Made by a program: the position numbers and the translations under genes. The notes below the pieces were generated by a model. That model had not been told where the DNA came from. It made no database searches and saw only the letters and a list, made by a program, of their open reading frames with translations. Shown piece by piece: positions 1-9,130 of a stretch of DNA of 64,000 nucleotides. Position 1 is the stretch's first letter. Each line of letters opens with the position of its first letter. The DNA comes from Candidatus Vicinibacter affinis (GTDB lineage: Bacteria; Bacteroidota; Bacteroidia; Chitinophagales; Saprospiraceae). Where the stretch lies: the NCBI GenBank assembly GCA_016714365.1, contig JADJNH010000005.1, positions 1,092,501 through 1,156,500 of the forward strand. The letters run 5' to 3'.

Positions 1-2
1 AA

Positions 3-338
3 GTAGGCGACCAATACACATCTTCAGCTTTCATAGCCCGTATCTCTCCTGATGGGATGGTGGGATCGAAAGATCTGAGAAATCAAGAAAGTAGTTTAAT
101 TTCAATCCACCCCAACCCAGCACAAGATTTATTTCAGATTCAATTTGATGAAGATCTGAGAGTAGATGGCAGAGTAGAGATATTGACAACTACTGGCACT
201 CTAATGAAATCAATAAATATCGGTAAAGGATCGACTTCTACTACTGTTGATGTGCGTGACTGGCCTGCGGGAGTTTATTTCGTAAGGTATCGAGATATAG
301 AAGGAAGGAGCAGTGTGGAGAGGGTGGTGGTGGAGTAA
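3..338 (+). CDS. C-terminal end of a T9SS-exported protein (partial)
   Basis: The reading frame is open from the first bases of the window, so this is the 3' end of a longer gene; the ATG at 57 is probably internal. The last ~80 residues form a type A T9SS sorting domain: an SIHPNPAQD motif, a beta-rich middle and the closing pattern LPAGVYFVRY-like (here WPAGVYFVRY) followed by a short basic end. By family knowledge this domain routes a Sec-exported protein through the outer membrane and is then removed. Residues before it (FIARISPDG) resemble the end of a beta-propeller or SBBP-type repeat, but too little is present to name the body of the protein. Confidence 0.8.
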   Translation, partial: VGDQYTSSAFIARISPDGMVGSKDLRNQESSLISIHPNPAQDLFQIQFDEDLRVDGRVEILTTTGTLMKSINIGKGSTSTTVDVRDWPAGVYFVRYRDIEGRSSVERVVVE

Positions 339-696
339 AGGATGCATGGTTGTTTTATTCACTTAAAAATTTACTGATTATTAAACTTAGTATACTTAGG
401 AATTGAATAACCAATTTATCTGCAAACCTTAAACCACTATTTTGATTCAAGGAATTTGAATTATTTATGAAACCGTCACCTAAGGAAATAAAAATATTTT
501 GTTCCCCTATCAACCTAAATCAAACTAAATTGATAGCTCGCATTCTATAATAGAATCACTTTATCATCATTTTTCTATTTTATACAAAGCTAAATTTTAT
601 AGTGACCATCGGCAAGGACCGGTTAGATGTACGGATGCGAAAAATTGTTGGATCATTCATTGTAGAATAATTACTGAAAAAGAACATAACCATTCC
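339..696. other. Intergenic, nothing recognised
   Basis: AT-rich spacer between two convergent genes. I see no open frame, tandem repeat or strong terminator hairpin in it. Confidence 0.5.
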
Positions 697-1623
697 TCAT
701 TCCTCCATCAGCGCATCGACTGCACTGTAAATATCCCCATATTTGAATCTGAATTTGTGTCGCATCAGACTTTCAGGAAGGACGTGATTATCCATGGTGA
801 GCATGGTAGAAAATTCGCCCAGAAAAATTCTGAGCAAGATCGTTGGAATCCCAAAACTCAAACAAGATTTTGGTTGATAGGAGATTATTAGTTCGATGAT
901 TTTTTTTAATTCAATCGGATACGGTGCGGTCAGATTTACAACCTTCTCTGTATCGTTCCCCTGAATGAGGAACAATACCGCCTGACATAAATCATCCATG
1001 TGAATCCAGGAATAAATTTGTTGCCCATCTCCAAACCAATTAAAGATTCTTAATTTTTTAGTGAGGAATAATTTTGGCCAGATGCCACCCTGGTTTGACA
1101 GCACCAGTCCTATTCTGATGCGGGTAAGACGGTCGCAATATTTCTCCAGAGTGCACGCCTCATATTCCCAATGATTTACGGTAGGCGCCAAAAAGCCGTA
1201 GAATCCCGGCATGGACTTTTCATACAATACTTCCCCAGGTTTGTGTCCGTAAATTCCAATGGCACTTGCATTCAAGATCAATGGTAGCCGTATGTCCAGT
1301 TCCTTCAGACAAGTTCTCAAGGCCTTGATGGCCTGCAACCTTGAAACCAAAATTTTCTTTTTACGTCCGCTGGTCCAGGGCCATTTCGCGATGCTTTCTC
1401 CGGCGAGATTGATCAGCATGGGTTTGTCCTCAAAAGCAGCAGGATCCACATATTCCTGATCCGGATTCCACAAAAAAATAGGGTAGGGTGGATTTTCCTT
1501 TTTCGTTCTGCTCAACCAACTGACCTTGTATCCTTCCTTTGTCAGTTCTTTACTCAGTGCGCGTCCTATCATGCCACTTCCGCCTGCAATAAGAATGTTC
1601 TTTGATTCTATGTCTGAAATCAT
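697..1623 (-). CDS. TIGR01777 family epimerase-like SDR protein
   Basis: An atypical short-chain dehydrogenase of the SDR39U1/YfcH type, 308 aa, the usual length. The N-terminal Rossmann motif GGSGMIGRAL (residues ~14-23) binds a dinucleotide; NLAGESIA and the NASAIGIYG segment with the SxxxxY-like active-site region are typical of the family, as is the C-terminal DUF1731-like end (ESLMRHKFRFKY). The substrate is unknown for the whole family. Transcribed divergently from the ABC binding-protein gene; the two start codons are about 40 bp apart, so their promoters overlap. Confidence 0.85.
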   Translation of the reverse strand: MISDIESKNILIAGGSGMIGRALSKELTKEGYKVSWLSRTKKENPPYPIFLWNPDQEYVDPAAFEDKPMLINLAGESIAKWPWTSGRKKKILVSRLQAIKALRTCLKELDIRLPLILNASAIGIYGHKPGEVLYEKSMPGFYGFLAPTVNHWEYEACTLEKYCDRLTRIRIGLVLSNQGGIWPKLFLTKKLRIFNWFGDGQQIYSWIHMDDLCQAVLFLIQGNDTEKVVNLTAPYPIELKKIIELIISYQPKSCLSFGIPTILLRIFLGEFSTMLTMDNHVLPESLMRHKFRFKYGDIYSAVDALMEE

Positions 1624-1663
1624 GATTAAGCTTTACATTAGTGCGGTACAAACAATTCTCCCA

Positions 1664-3400
1664 ATGATTAAGTTCTATTTGAAAATATTCCCTTTTCTGG
1701 CTTTTACTGTTTTGATCAGTCTTTTCACGTCTTGCAAAAATGATCTCAAAGAAAAGGAACTTATTTTAAAGATCCGCATTGCTGAAGAACCCGATTGTTT
1801 GCATCCCGTGGTGTCACAATCCTCACTGGCAACCCAAATCGAAGTGCTGATCATGCCACCTTTGTTTGAGTATCATCCTGATAAACTAGAGTTATCACCT
1901 ATGTTGGTAAGAGCGATGAGTGAGGCCTTGCCTGTTAACGACAGCACAGTGGCCTTTACTTATGAATTGCATCAGGAAGCAGTATGGGATGATGGGCGAC
2001 CTGTTTTGGCCACTGATGTGGCATTTACCATCAAAGCAGCTCTGAACCCTCTGCTCAAAAACGGAACCTGGCGCGGGTTTTTCAAAAACATTGTCGATCT
2101 GCAAATAGACCCTGCAAATCCTAAAAAATTCAGCATTCTGGTCAAGAAGAATTACATGCTTGGTCAGGAAATGAGTGGAAACTATTGTCTCTATCCGGCA
2201 CACGTGTACGATCCTTCCTTGCTCATGACTAAATTTGCCATTCCGGATTTGACCACTAAAGATTCTGCGGCCTGGAGTGCTGAAGAATGGAAACAACTCG
2301 AGCAATATGCCACCGAATATCAATCTGCAAATTTTTGCAAAGAAAAGATTCAAGGTTGTGGAGCTTACCGACTTAAAGTATGGGAGAGCGGAAACCGAAT
2401 TGTCCTGGAAAGAAAAGTAAATTGGTGGGGCGACAGTCTTGCTAAAGATTATCCATTGCTGGCTGCCCATCCAAAAGAAATCCAATACCTCGTTATCCCT
2501 GATGAAGCTGCAGCTGTAGTTGCTTTAAAAAACAAGAGCATAGATCTGCTTTCCGGAATCAGTCCCAAACAATACGACGAACTCAAAATAAATTCGGCCG
2601 ACCAGTTTGAATTTGCAAATCCATCCCTCTCTCAATATTATTACCTTGAAATCAATCACCGTCACCCGATCCTGAAAGAAAAAGCGGTGCGCCAGGCTTT
2701 GGCCAAATTGCTTGATCTGGACAAATTTATTCAGACACAATTCAATGGACTTGCAGGCAGAATAGCGGGTCCGGTAAATCCTTCCAAATCCTATTACAAC
2801 CACAACTTAAAGCCTGTTGAATTTTCTCCACAGGAGGCAGTTAAATTGCTAACGGAGGCCGGGTGGAAAGATCATAACGGAGATGGAATATTGGATAAAG
2901 TCATTGATGGGAAACCTACTGAACTGATGTTGAATTTATTTATTTCCGGAAAAGAAATTGGAAAGAACATCGGCATTCTGCTGCAGGAGGAAGCGGCCAA
3001 AGTAGGTATTAAAATTGAACTCATCAGCAAAGAGTCTGCCATGATGATGAAGGACATGAATGCACATCAGTTTGAATTGGCGACCATGGCGGCACGTCAA
3101 TCGCCTTCGCTCTGGGATCCTTATCAGGCCTGGCATTCCTCCAACGCCAAAACCGGGGGATTCAATAAAACCGGTTTTATAAATGCCCTGTCAGACAGTT
3201 TAATTTTAGCCATTCGTACTGCACCATCTGCTGCAGATCGAGACGCAGCCTATTTAAAATTCCAGGAGTTGTTGTATCAGGAACAAGCGCAGATATTTTT
3301 GTTTGCTCCTTTGGAGCGCATGGTATATTCCAGGCGGTTGTCCATACTAGTCAGCTTTCGCAGACCGGGATATTCCGAGAATCTGATCAAATTAAGATAA
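1664..3400 (+). CDS. ABC transporter substrate-binding lipoprotein, SBP_bac_5 (peptide/Dpp-Opp) type
   Basis: The frame is open from 1526, but ATG 1664 is preferred because it starts a clean lipoprotein signal (MIKFYLKIF, hydrophobic core, lipobox LFTSC) and does not overlap the divergent gene. The 578-aa protein has the family 5 solute-binding pattern: an early LHPVVSQSS segment, WDDGRPVLATDVAFTIKAAL, a central block of membrane-distal substrate contacts and a C-terminal region with KDMNAHQFELATM. It should capture a peptide-like or other cationic substrate outside the inner membrane. It lies 4 bp before a permease gene of the same transporter. No second permease or ATPase gene follows. Confidence 0.85.
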   Translation: MIKFYLKIFPFLAFTVLISLFTSCKNDLKEKELILKIRIAEEPDCLHPVVSQSSLATQIEVLIMPPLFEYHPDKLELSPMLVRAMSEALPVNDSTVAFTYELHQEAVWDDGRPVLATDVAFTIKAALNPLLKNGTWRGFFKNIVDLQIDPANPKKFSILVKKNYMLGQEMSGNYCLYPAHVYDPSLLMTKFAIPDLTTKDSAAWSAEEWKQLEQYATEYQSANFCKEKIQGCGAYRLKVWESGNRIVLERKVNWWGDSLAKDYPLLAAHPKEIQYLVIPDEAAAVVALKNKSIDLLSGISPKQYDELKINSADQFEFANPSLSQYYYLEINHRHPILKEKAVRQALAKLLDLDKFIQTQFNGLAGRIAGPVNPSKSYYNHNLKPVEFSPQEAVKLLTEAGWKDHNGDGILDKVIDGKPTELMLNLFISGKEIGKNIGILLQEEAAKVGIKIELISKESAMMMKDMNAHQFELATMAARQSPSLWDPYQAWHSSNAKTGGFNKTGFINALSDSLILAIRTAPSAADRDAAYLKFQELLYQEQAQIFLFAPLERMVYSRRLSILVSFRRPGYSENLIKLR

Positions 3401-3404
3401 AGCG

Positions 3405-4436
3405 ATGCTTTTATTTATTTTAAAACGATTGATGAATGCAGTTTTTCTGCTATTGTTGATTGCATTGATCGGCCACTGGATGATTCAGAACATACCGGGC
3501 AGCTATGATGAAATGAACCGGGAAGAAGAAAATTCGGCACCAGAAAACTACACTTCCCAAAAGATCAAAATGCCCTTGTTTTATTTTGGCTTCATTCCGG
3601 AAAGAAACCCTGAAGAGTTGAAATCAATGAATTTCCTGATTCCTGAATTCAAGTGGAATGGTACAGTAAATCTCTACCATCATTGGTTGGTAAATTCTTC
3701 CGCTTCACTGCGCGACGGCCTTCCGGTTGGACAAAAAATTTGGAAAGCCATTCAGTGGACCATGGCCTTGCAAATACCTGCTGTGATACTCATTTTTTCT
3801 TTGGGATTGTGGTTGGCATTTTTGGTGGTGTGTTCCAAACATCATCGTTTCAAAAAGATCATGGACATTGGTCTCACGGCCTTGCATGCTTTTCCGGTTT
3901 TTTGGTTTGGAAGTTTGTTGCTGATATTTTTTGCAAACCCTGATTTCTTCAATTGGTTTCCGGCCATTCCTGAATCCGCGGGAGGTTCAGACCCATTTTC
4001 ATTGTGGATTCAGCAACCGGCATTCTGGATATTGCCCATTACAGCACTGGTCTTACCATCCTTAGCAGTCATTTATAATTTGTTCAGAAAGGGCCTTGAG
4101 AATGCATTTCAAAAACGTTTTTGGATGCGTGCCCGGAGCAGCGGTATTTCTGAGATGGACGGACTCAGACATGAGTTGATGCCACATGCTTTAATCCCTG
4201 TTTTGGCCTGGATCGCATCCGCAGTTCCTTTTCTGATCGGCGGTTCCATTTTGATTGAAACCATCTTCAGCATTCCCGGAAGTGGGCGACTCATGTACAA
4301 TTCGATTCATTACCGGGATTGGCCCGTGGTCCATGGATTGTTTATGCTGGCAGCGGGAATGACCTTGATTGGCTTGTTGATTTCAGATGTTTGTCAGAGA
4401 CTAATGGATCCCCGATTACAAGTGGCCAACTCCTAA
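3405..4436 (+). CDS. ABC transporter permease, DppB/OppB type
   Basis: 343-aa inner-membrane permease of the binding-protein-dependent transport family. N-terminal membrane segment (residues ~6-28), a long periplasmic insert (~30-110), then about five membrane segments. The EAA-like coupling loop is near RARSSGISEMDGLRHELMPHALIP, and the FLIGGSILIETIFSIPGSGRLM segment is diagnostic of DppB. It starts 4 bp after the binding protein stop, so the two are translationally linked. The partner DppC permease and ATPases are absent here (the next gene is convergent), so they must be encoded elsewhere or the complex is atypical. Confidence 0.85.
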   Translation: MLLFILKRLMNAVFLLLLIALIGHWMIQNIPGSYDEMNREEENSAPENYTSQKIKMPLFYFGFIPERNPEELKSMNFLIPEFKWNGTVNLYHHWLVNSSASLRDGLPVGQKIWKAIQWTMALQIPAVILIFSLGLWLAFLVVCSKHHRFKKIMDIGLTALHAFPVFWFGSLLLIFFANPDFFNWFPAIPESAGGSDPFSLWIQQPAFWILPITALVLPSLAVIYNLFRKGLENAFQKRFWMRARSSGISEMDGLRHELMPHALIPVLAWIASAVPFLIGGSILIETIFSIPGSGRLMYNSIHYRDWPVVHGLFMLAAGMTLIGLLISDVCQRLMDPRLQVANS

Positions 4437-4444
4437 AATCATCC

Positions 4445-5863
4445 TTACAATTTTATTTCTTTGCCTGCATAAAAGTCAAGCACTTTTTGTTTGAAAATCA
4501 GATCGTATTTTGAAATCAGCAAACTCAATGCTGCCGTTTGTAAATTGTTTTGAGATTGATTCAATTCAAATAAATTAGTGGCACCGATTTCGAATCTCTT
4601 TTGCGTAAAATTTTGAGAAGATCTGGCAGCTTCATAAGCGCTGTTGGCGGCATCATATTCCTTAATGGCTGCTTTGACATTTGCGATGGCCTGTGAGATG
4701 TTTTGGCTAAGATTTAATCCCTGCGTTTCGAAATTTATTCTGCTGCGTTCTGAGGCAAGTTTAGCGCGTTTTACATTGGCCCGGTTGCGGTAATTATTGG
4801 CTATGGGAATGTTCATAGAAACACTGAAACTATAACCCAGATATTGATCAAACTGATCTGCAAAAGGAATGGCTTTTTCATTGGTGCCAATGACCAGCGG
4901 TTCTTCAAACACCACATTTTTACCATCAATGCGGATACCGGGGATGGCCCTGCTGCCGATGATGCTGTAGGAACTGGGTATTTTTACATTTGAATAGCGG
5001 GATCCGGCAAATATATTTCCAAACAAGGAGGGAAAGAATGCCGCTCTTGCCATGCCTTCACCTAGTTTGGCTGCTTCAAGTCGTAATTTGGCGGCCTTCA
5101 TTCCTGGTTGGTTTACAGAGGAGTATTCATATAGATTCTCATAGGTGTAGGATTCTGATTCCAGATTGCGCAGCTGTTCTTCTGAAAGAGGCTCAAGGCT
5201 CATTTCCAGATCTGACCGCAGCCGAAGGGATTGTTTCAGAGACAGCCATGCAAGATCGAGTGCATTTTCTGCACTGACGACGCCTTGTTCGGAGCGGGCT
5301 ACCTGAGATTTAATTTCGTACAGGTCTGCCTCAGGTCTCCCTCCGGCACTGATCATTTTTTGGATTTGTTCCATTTGCTGTCGGATGGCTTCAAGATTTT
5401 TTCCGGCGATCTCCAACCGTTCGTCTGCAAGCAACACATTGAGGTATTGGCTGGCAACCTGTAGGGCAATATCGTTGGATGTTTGCTGGTATTCCTCCTT
5501 GCTAGCGGATAGATTGATTTTGCTTTGATTGATACTTTTATTCACCAGTCCTGCCTGAAACAAAATGACAGAACTGCTGAGCCCGTAGTTTCCATTGAGG
5601 ATGTCCTGGGTGATGAAGTCGTTTGAGGTGGGGTCAATGTTGCGGCCAATGCTCCAGCCCATGTTGATGTTACCGTTCAGGTCCGGCAACCTCTTGTATC
5701 TGTTTTCCTTCAGATTGATTTCCTCGCTGAATACGTTGACCCTCCCGGATTGTAAAGTCAGATTTTCCTGTTGTGCCTGACGGATGCATTTAACCAGACT
5801 CCATTGTTCCTGAGCCTGAATGGCCAGTGGAGCGAGCACCCAAATTAGAAAAAACTTTTTCAT
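4445..5863 (-). CDS. TolC family outer-membrane efflux protein
   Basis: 472 aa with an N-terminal signal peptide (MKKFFLIWVLAPLAIQAQ) and two OEP repeats of long heptad-rich helices, e.g. residues ~110-230 and ~360-450; SLxxSLxL-like strands are followed by the family pattern of Asn/Ala-rich coiled coils (QNFTQKRFEIGATNLFELNQSQNNL). TolC homologues trimerise into an outer-membrane channel for tripartite pumps or type I secretion. No membrane-fusion or pump gene is adjacent. Convergent with the ABC permease gene, only 8 bp separating the stops. Confidence 0.9.
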   Translation of the reverse strand: MKKFFLIWVLAPLAIQAQEQWSLVKCIRQAQQENLTLQSGRVNVFSEEINLKENRYKRLPDLNGNINMGWSIGRNIDPTSNDFITQDILNGNYGLSSSVILFQAGLVNKSINQSKINLSASKEEYQQTSNDIALQVASQYLNVLLADERLEIAGKNLEAIRQQMEQIQKMISAGGRPEADLYEIKSQVARSEQGVVSAENALDLAWLSLKQSLRLRSDLEMSLEPLSEEQLRNLESESYTYENLYEYSSVNQPGMKAAKLRLEAAKLGEGMARAAFFPSLFGNIFAGSRYSNVKIPSSYSIIGSRAIPGIRIDGKNVVFEEPLVIGTNEKAIPFADQFDQYLGYSFSVSMNIPIANNYRNRANVKRAKLASERSRINFETQGLNLSQNISQAIANVKAAIKEYDAANSAYEAARSSQNFTQKRFEIGATNLFELNQSQNNLQTAALSLLISKYDLIFKQKVLDFYAGKEIKL

Positions 5864-6005
5864 AGATTAATGATAAACTAACGCAATATTAGGGATTTTC
5901 GTCCATTGCGCGCGCTTTGTTTCGACCAATGCCCTCCTGGAATGGACAGAATCGGCACAATGTTAAAGTAGCAACTATTCCATAGTCATTCACACGATGC
6001 CTCTC

Positions 6006-6716
6006 TTGTCTGAACTGGGATTTGTGGGATTATTGGGATTTGTGGGAATTTTGTCTGAACTGGGATTTATGGGATTGTTGGGAGTTATGGGAAGGAATAT
6101 CTTTTTCTTTTGAATTTATTGAAGATGAAACATCCTCAACATTTAATAAAGTTTCATCATCAAGATCTCATTAATCCCATGCATCCCAAAAATCATGGTT
6201 CAGACAGATAACGGAATTTTGTCTGAACTGGGATTTATGGGATTGTTGGGAGTTATGGGAAGGAATATCTTTTTCTTTTGAATTTATTGAAGATGAAACA
6301 TCCTCAACATTTAATAAAGTTTCATCATCAAGATCTCATTAATCCCATGCATCCCAAAAATCATGGTTCAGACAGATAACGGAATATTGTCTGAACTGGG
6401 ATTTATGAGATTGTTGGGAGTTGTGGGTAGGAATATCTTTTTCTTTTAAAATGATTGAACTTGAAACATCATAAACATTTAATAAAATTCTATCGTCTCG
6501 TTCTCATTAATCCCATTCATCCCAAAAATCATGGTTCAGACAGATGACGGGATTATTGTCTGAACTGGGATTTATGAGATTGATGGGAGTTGTGGGATTG
6601 GATATATTTTTCTTTTGAATTTATTGAAGATGAAACATCCTCAACATTTAATAAAATTTCATCATCAAGATCTCATCCATCCCATGCATCCCAAAAATCA
6701 TGGTTCAGATAGTTGA
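6006..6716. repeat. 168-bp tandem repeat, four full copies plus a partial leader
   Basis: The motif TTGTCTGAACTGGGATTT begins at 6006 (short partial unit), 6051, 6219, 6387 and 6556, giving periods of 168, 168 and 169 bp. The first two full copies are nearly identical; the third and fourth have diverged. Each unit starts with TGTCTGAAC...GGGATT and ends with AATCCCATGCATCCC...GGTTCAGACA, so its two ends are an imperfect inverted repeat able to form a long hairpin. It lies between two same-strand genes, downstream of the membrane-anchored regulator. No open frame runs through it. Confidence 0.9.
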
Positions 6717-6730
6717 TGTGGATTTTAAGA

Positions 6731-7633
6731 TTAACCCACGCTTACTTTACCTGTTTCCAACCGATATCCTACTCCATGCACCGCCACGAGTCCAACAGTT
6801 GGATCAGCCGCTAACTTCTTTCTCAACCTTGACACAAAAACATCTATACTTCTTCCAACCAACACGCCTTCATCTGCCCAAACCTCGCGGAGGATAAAAT
6901 CGCGCTCAAGTAATTTGTCGGGGCTGTTGGCAAAGAGCCGAAGTAATTTGGTCTCACGGAAAGTCAATGATTGTGGTACGCCGTTACAATGCAATATTTG
7001 TCCGGTAACATCAAGACGAGAATTTCCGATTTCCAGTAAATCTTCTGCGGAATCAGAAGTGATTTCACTTTGTCCAGATTTTTTTTGACGGAAAAACCAA
7101 AAACCACCAATTGCAAGCAAAATCAATACAAGATATCCTGCTTTATTATACAGCAATGATTTTACAGGGCTAATATCTAAAAATGTGATTTCAATATAAT
7201 GGCAACCCACGGGCATCTCCCTTCCGGCACAAGGCACCGTGCCATTATTTAAAAAATCTGTCTGATGAAATCCCAGATCGATCGTTGCATTTTCACAATT
7301 TCGTACAGTCACTTCGTAAGGATTTTTGATACCGTACACATCGAGGGAGGATTGGAGCATAGCCGGAAGTTGTTCGTATCTGAAAGCTTGAAGCAGTCGC
7401 ACCCTCCACACGCCTGGTCCTGCCTGCTCGATGGCCGGAATACGACTCGTGCTGTCCCCTGAAAGTCGAAGCAACCCATCCGCCGTCCTGCGGAGCGCAA
7501 GGTTTACTTTTTCAGCGGAAATACCTTGCGGCCCATCCGGTTGTGCATTGACTAGAAATAGAACCCCCAACAAAATAGGGACCAACAATAGTTTTCTCTG
7601 AATATTTGAATCACGAACGAAAAACATCCTCAA
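6731..7633 (-). CDS. Membrane-anchored OmpR/PhoB-type winged-helix regulator
   Basis: 300 aa with an unusual order: N-terminal signal/anchor (residues ~13-30), a ~120-residue presumed periplasmic domain containing one CENATIDLGFHQ stretch and Cys residues, a transmembrane helix (~165-182, GYLVLILLAIGGFWFF), then a C-terminal Trans_reg_C domain (~205-295) with LTFRETKLLRLF, the recognition region GRSIDVFVSRLRKKL and the wing VHGVGYRL. There is no receiver or kinase domain. This suggests one-component signalling across the membrane, as in ToxR/CadC, here with the DNA-binding domain at the C terminus. The target genes are unknown. Confidence 0.8.
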   Translation of the reverse strand: MRMFFVRDSNIQRKLLLVPILLGVLFLVNAQPDGPQGISAEKVNLALRRTADGLLRLSGDSTSRIPAIEQAGPGVWRVRLLQAFRYEQLPAMLQSSLDVYGIKNPYEVTVRNCENATIDLGFHQTDFLNNGTVPCAGREMPVGCHYIEITFLDISPVKSLLYNKAGYLVLILLAIGGFWFFRQKKSGQSEITSDSAEDLLEIGNSRLDVTGQILHCNGVPQSLTFRETKLLRLFANSPDKLLERDFILREVWADEGVLVGRSIDVFVSRLRKKLAADPTVGLVAVHGVGYRLETGKVSVG

Positions 7634-8286
7634 AATTAACTTCTTTTAAATCAAGAGACACATAATAAACTTACAATTTGATGGATATATTTTAAAACCA
7701 AGCATCCATTCTTATTTATACATAATTAAATCACAAGATTGGGTTTATTGAGATTTTTACCAATGGCATTTTATCGGCTGTTAAAGCATGGTGATCAAAA
7801 AGCATGGGAGATTTCCCAGGAAAAGGAAGTGCTCGCTTTCAAGATGTAAAATTAGAAACTCTCCGGATGGTGTGAGGTTTCCAACTGTAAAAGCTTGTAA
7901 AGGAAATGTAAAAGGAGCTTTATTGGTTTTTTGATACCAGATGATTCAATCTGAATAGAGTGTATTTTCTATTCAGGCTAAAATATTGCTTCCTTAAAAT
8001 ATGATAGATTTTTTTGGATGAAAGACTTAGGTTAGAAGAATCTATTTATTTGAATGTTTGTAAATACATTTTCTATTAAAATTACAAGGGGTCATGTAGA
8101 AATGGATTTTTTTTAAAGATCCTTAAAAAAAGAACTAAATGGTTTTACTTTACCAGGACTGATTTAAATTTTGGATATTTTTAATTCTAAAGAAAGGACA
8201 ACTTCAAAAATGGTTTTACAATGCATTTTAAATAAGTGAAATTGGCCATACTTGTAAGTACTTATTTTTTGAGAAACAACTTGAAT
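7634..8286. other. AT-rich intergenic region, nothing recognised
   Basis: About 650 bp with stops in all frames. It holds long A/T runs but no clear repeat, RNA gene or gene remnant that I can support. Confidence 0.5.
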
Positions 8287-8718
8287 CTAAACAAAATGCT
8301 CCCGATGACTGCCGTCACAATAGGGTTTATTTTTGGAGTGGCCACAGCGGCACAATGCACATTTTTTAGTTTTGATTTCTTCACGTCCATCCGGGTGTCT
8401 GATGATGACTTCTCCAATTACCATAAGTGGGCCCTTGTCCATAACCTCCACTCTGGTAAGCTCCTGTTCATTCTCTTGTGGCTTTTCCTGCTGTTCGTTG
8501 TAGTAAAAACTCAGCGCTCCGCTGGGACATTTATTTATTTGTTCGACGATGCGGGGAGTGTCGGCGCCAGCAGGTTTGATCCATGGTCGTTCTGCAGGAT
8601 TAAACACCTCCGGCAATCCTGCAGCACCCCTCCAGCAAATGGTGGAATGGATACAAACTTGAGGTTTCCAAACAATGGTAATTTCACCATTGGAATATTC
8701 TTTGGTAATTTCTTTCAT
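8287..8718 (-). CDS. (4Fe-4S) mono-cluster binding plus CDGSH iron-sulfur protein
   Basis: 143 aa. N-terminal half is a Fer4_19-type domain (YSNGEITIVWKPQVCIHSTICWRG ... CPSGALSF, residues ~7-70), giving Cys ligands for a [4Fe-4S] centre. The C-terminal ~30 residues hold a complete CDGSH motif, CRCGHSKNKPYCDGSH, which binds a labile [2Fe-2S] cluster with three Cys and one His. Likely a small cytosolic redox or iron-sulfur sensing protein. Last gene of a five-gene minus-strand run; its ATG overlaps the OsmC stop (ATGA), indicating translational coupling. Confidence 0.9.
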   Translation of the reverse strand: MKEITKEYSNGEITIVWKPQVCIHSTICWRGAAGLPEVFNPAERPWIKPAGADTPRIVEQINKCPSGALSFYYNEQQEKPQENEQELTRVEVMDKGPLMVIGEVIIRHPDGREEIKTKKCALCRCGHSKNKPYCDGSHREHFV

Positions 8719-9119
8719 GCCAATTCACTGGTAATTTGAATAGGGTGGGTCAGTACTTTATGGATGTGACATTTATCAGCAATTTGTAAGAACCGTGTTT
8801 TTTGCTCATCAGAAATATTTCCTTTAAGTTCAATCTTTCTGTGCAGTTTTGTAATTCCCTGTTCTTTATCTTCTTCAAACCAAATGTCTACGTCAATTGC
8901 CTCCAGGGCGATTTCCTTTCGGTCTGCATACATGCGTAATGTGATCGAAGTGCAAGCGGCAAGGGAAGCACACAAAAGATCAGAGGGGGAAAATCCAAGA
9001 TCAGCTCCTCCATTTTCCACAGGTTCATCAGCCAAAATTTCGTGTCGGTGATTACTCAGTTGGGTTTTATAAGCTTGCTTTTCAATGTGTGCGTGAATGT
9101 CTGATGATTTGTTTTCCAT
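8715..9119 (-). CDS. OsmC family protein
   Basis: 134 aa, the usual size. The family core is clear: GGADLGFSPSDLLCASLAACTSITLRMYADRK contains the redox-active Cys pair region (second Cys in LAACTS), and the C terminus CHIHKVLTHPIQITSEL matches the second Cys block. OsmC/Ohr proteins reduce organic or fatty-acid hydroperoxides with a Cys pair. Upstream of and overlapping the CDGSH gene by 4 bp; 12 bp downstream of the nitroreductase gene. Stops with TGA, which shows that TGA is a normal stop codon in this genome. Confidence 0.9.
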   Translation of the reverse strand: MENKSSDIHAHIEKQAYKTQLSNHRHEILADEPVENGGADLGFSPSDLLCASLAACTSITLRMYADRKEIALEAIDVDIWFEEDKEQGITKLHRKIELKGNISDEQKTRFLQIADKCHIHKVLTHPIQITSELA

Positions 9120-9130
9120 TTTAAGGCAGT

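Noticed and set aside
1526..1663. Upstream extension of the ABC binding-protein frame
   Set aside because: It lies within the divergent epimerase gene and the lipoprotein signal starts only at 1664.
6006..6716. CRISPR or coding tandem repeat
   Set aside because: The whole 168-bp unit repeats without unique spacers, and no frame stays open across it.
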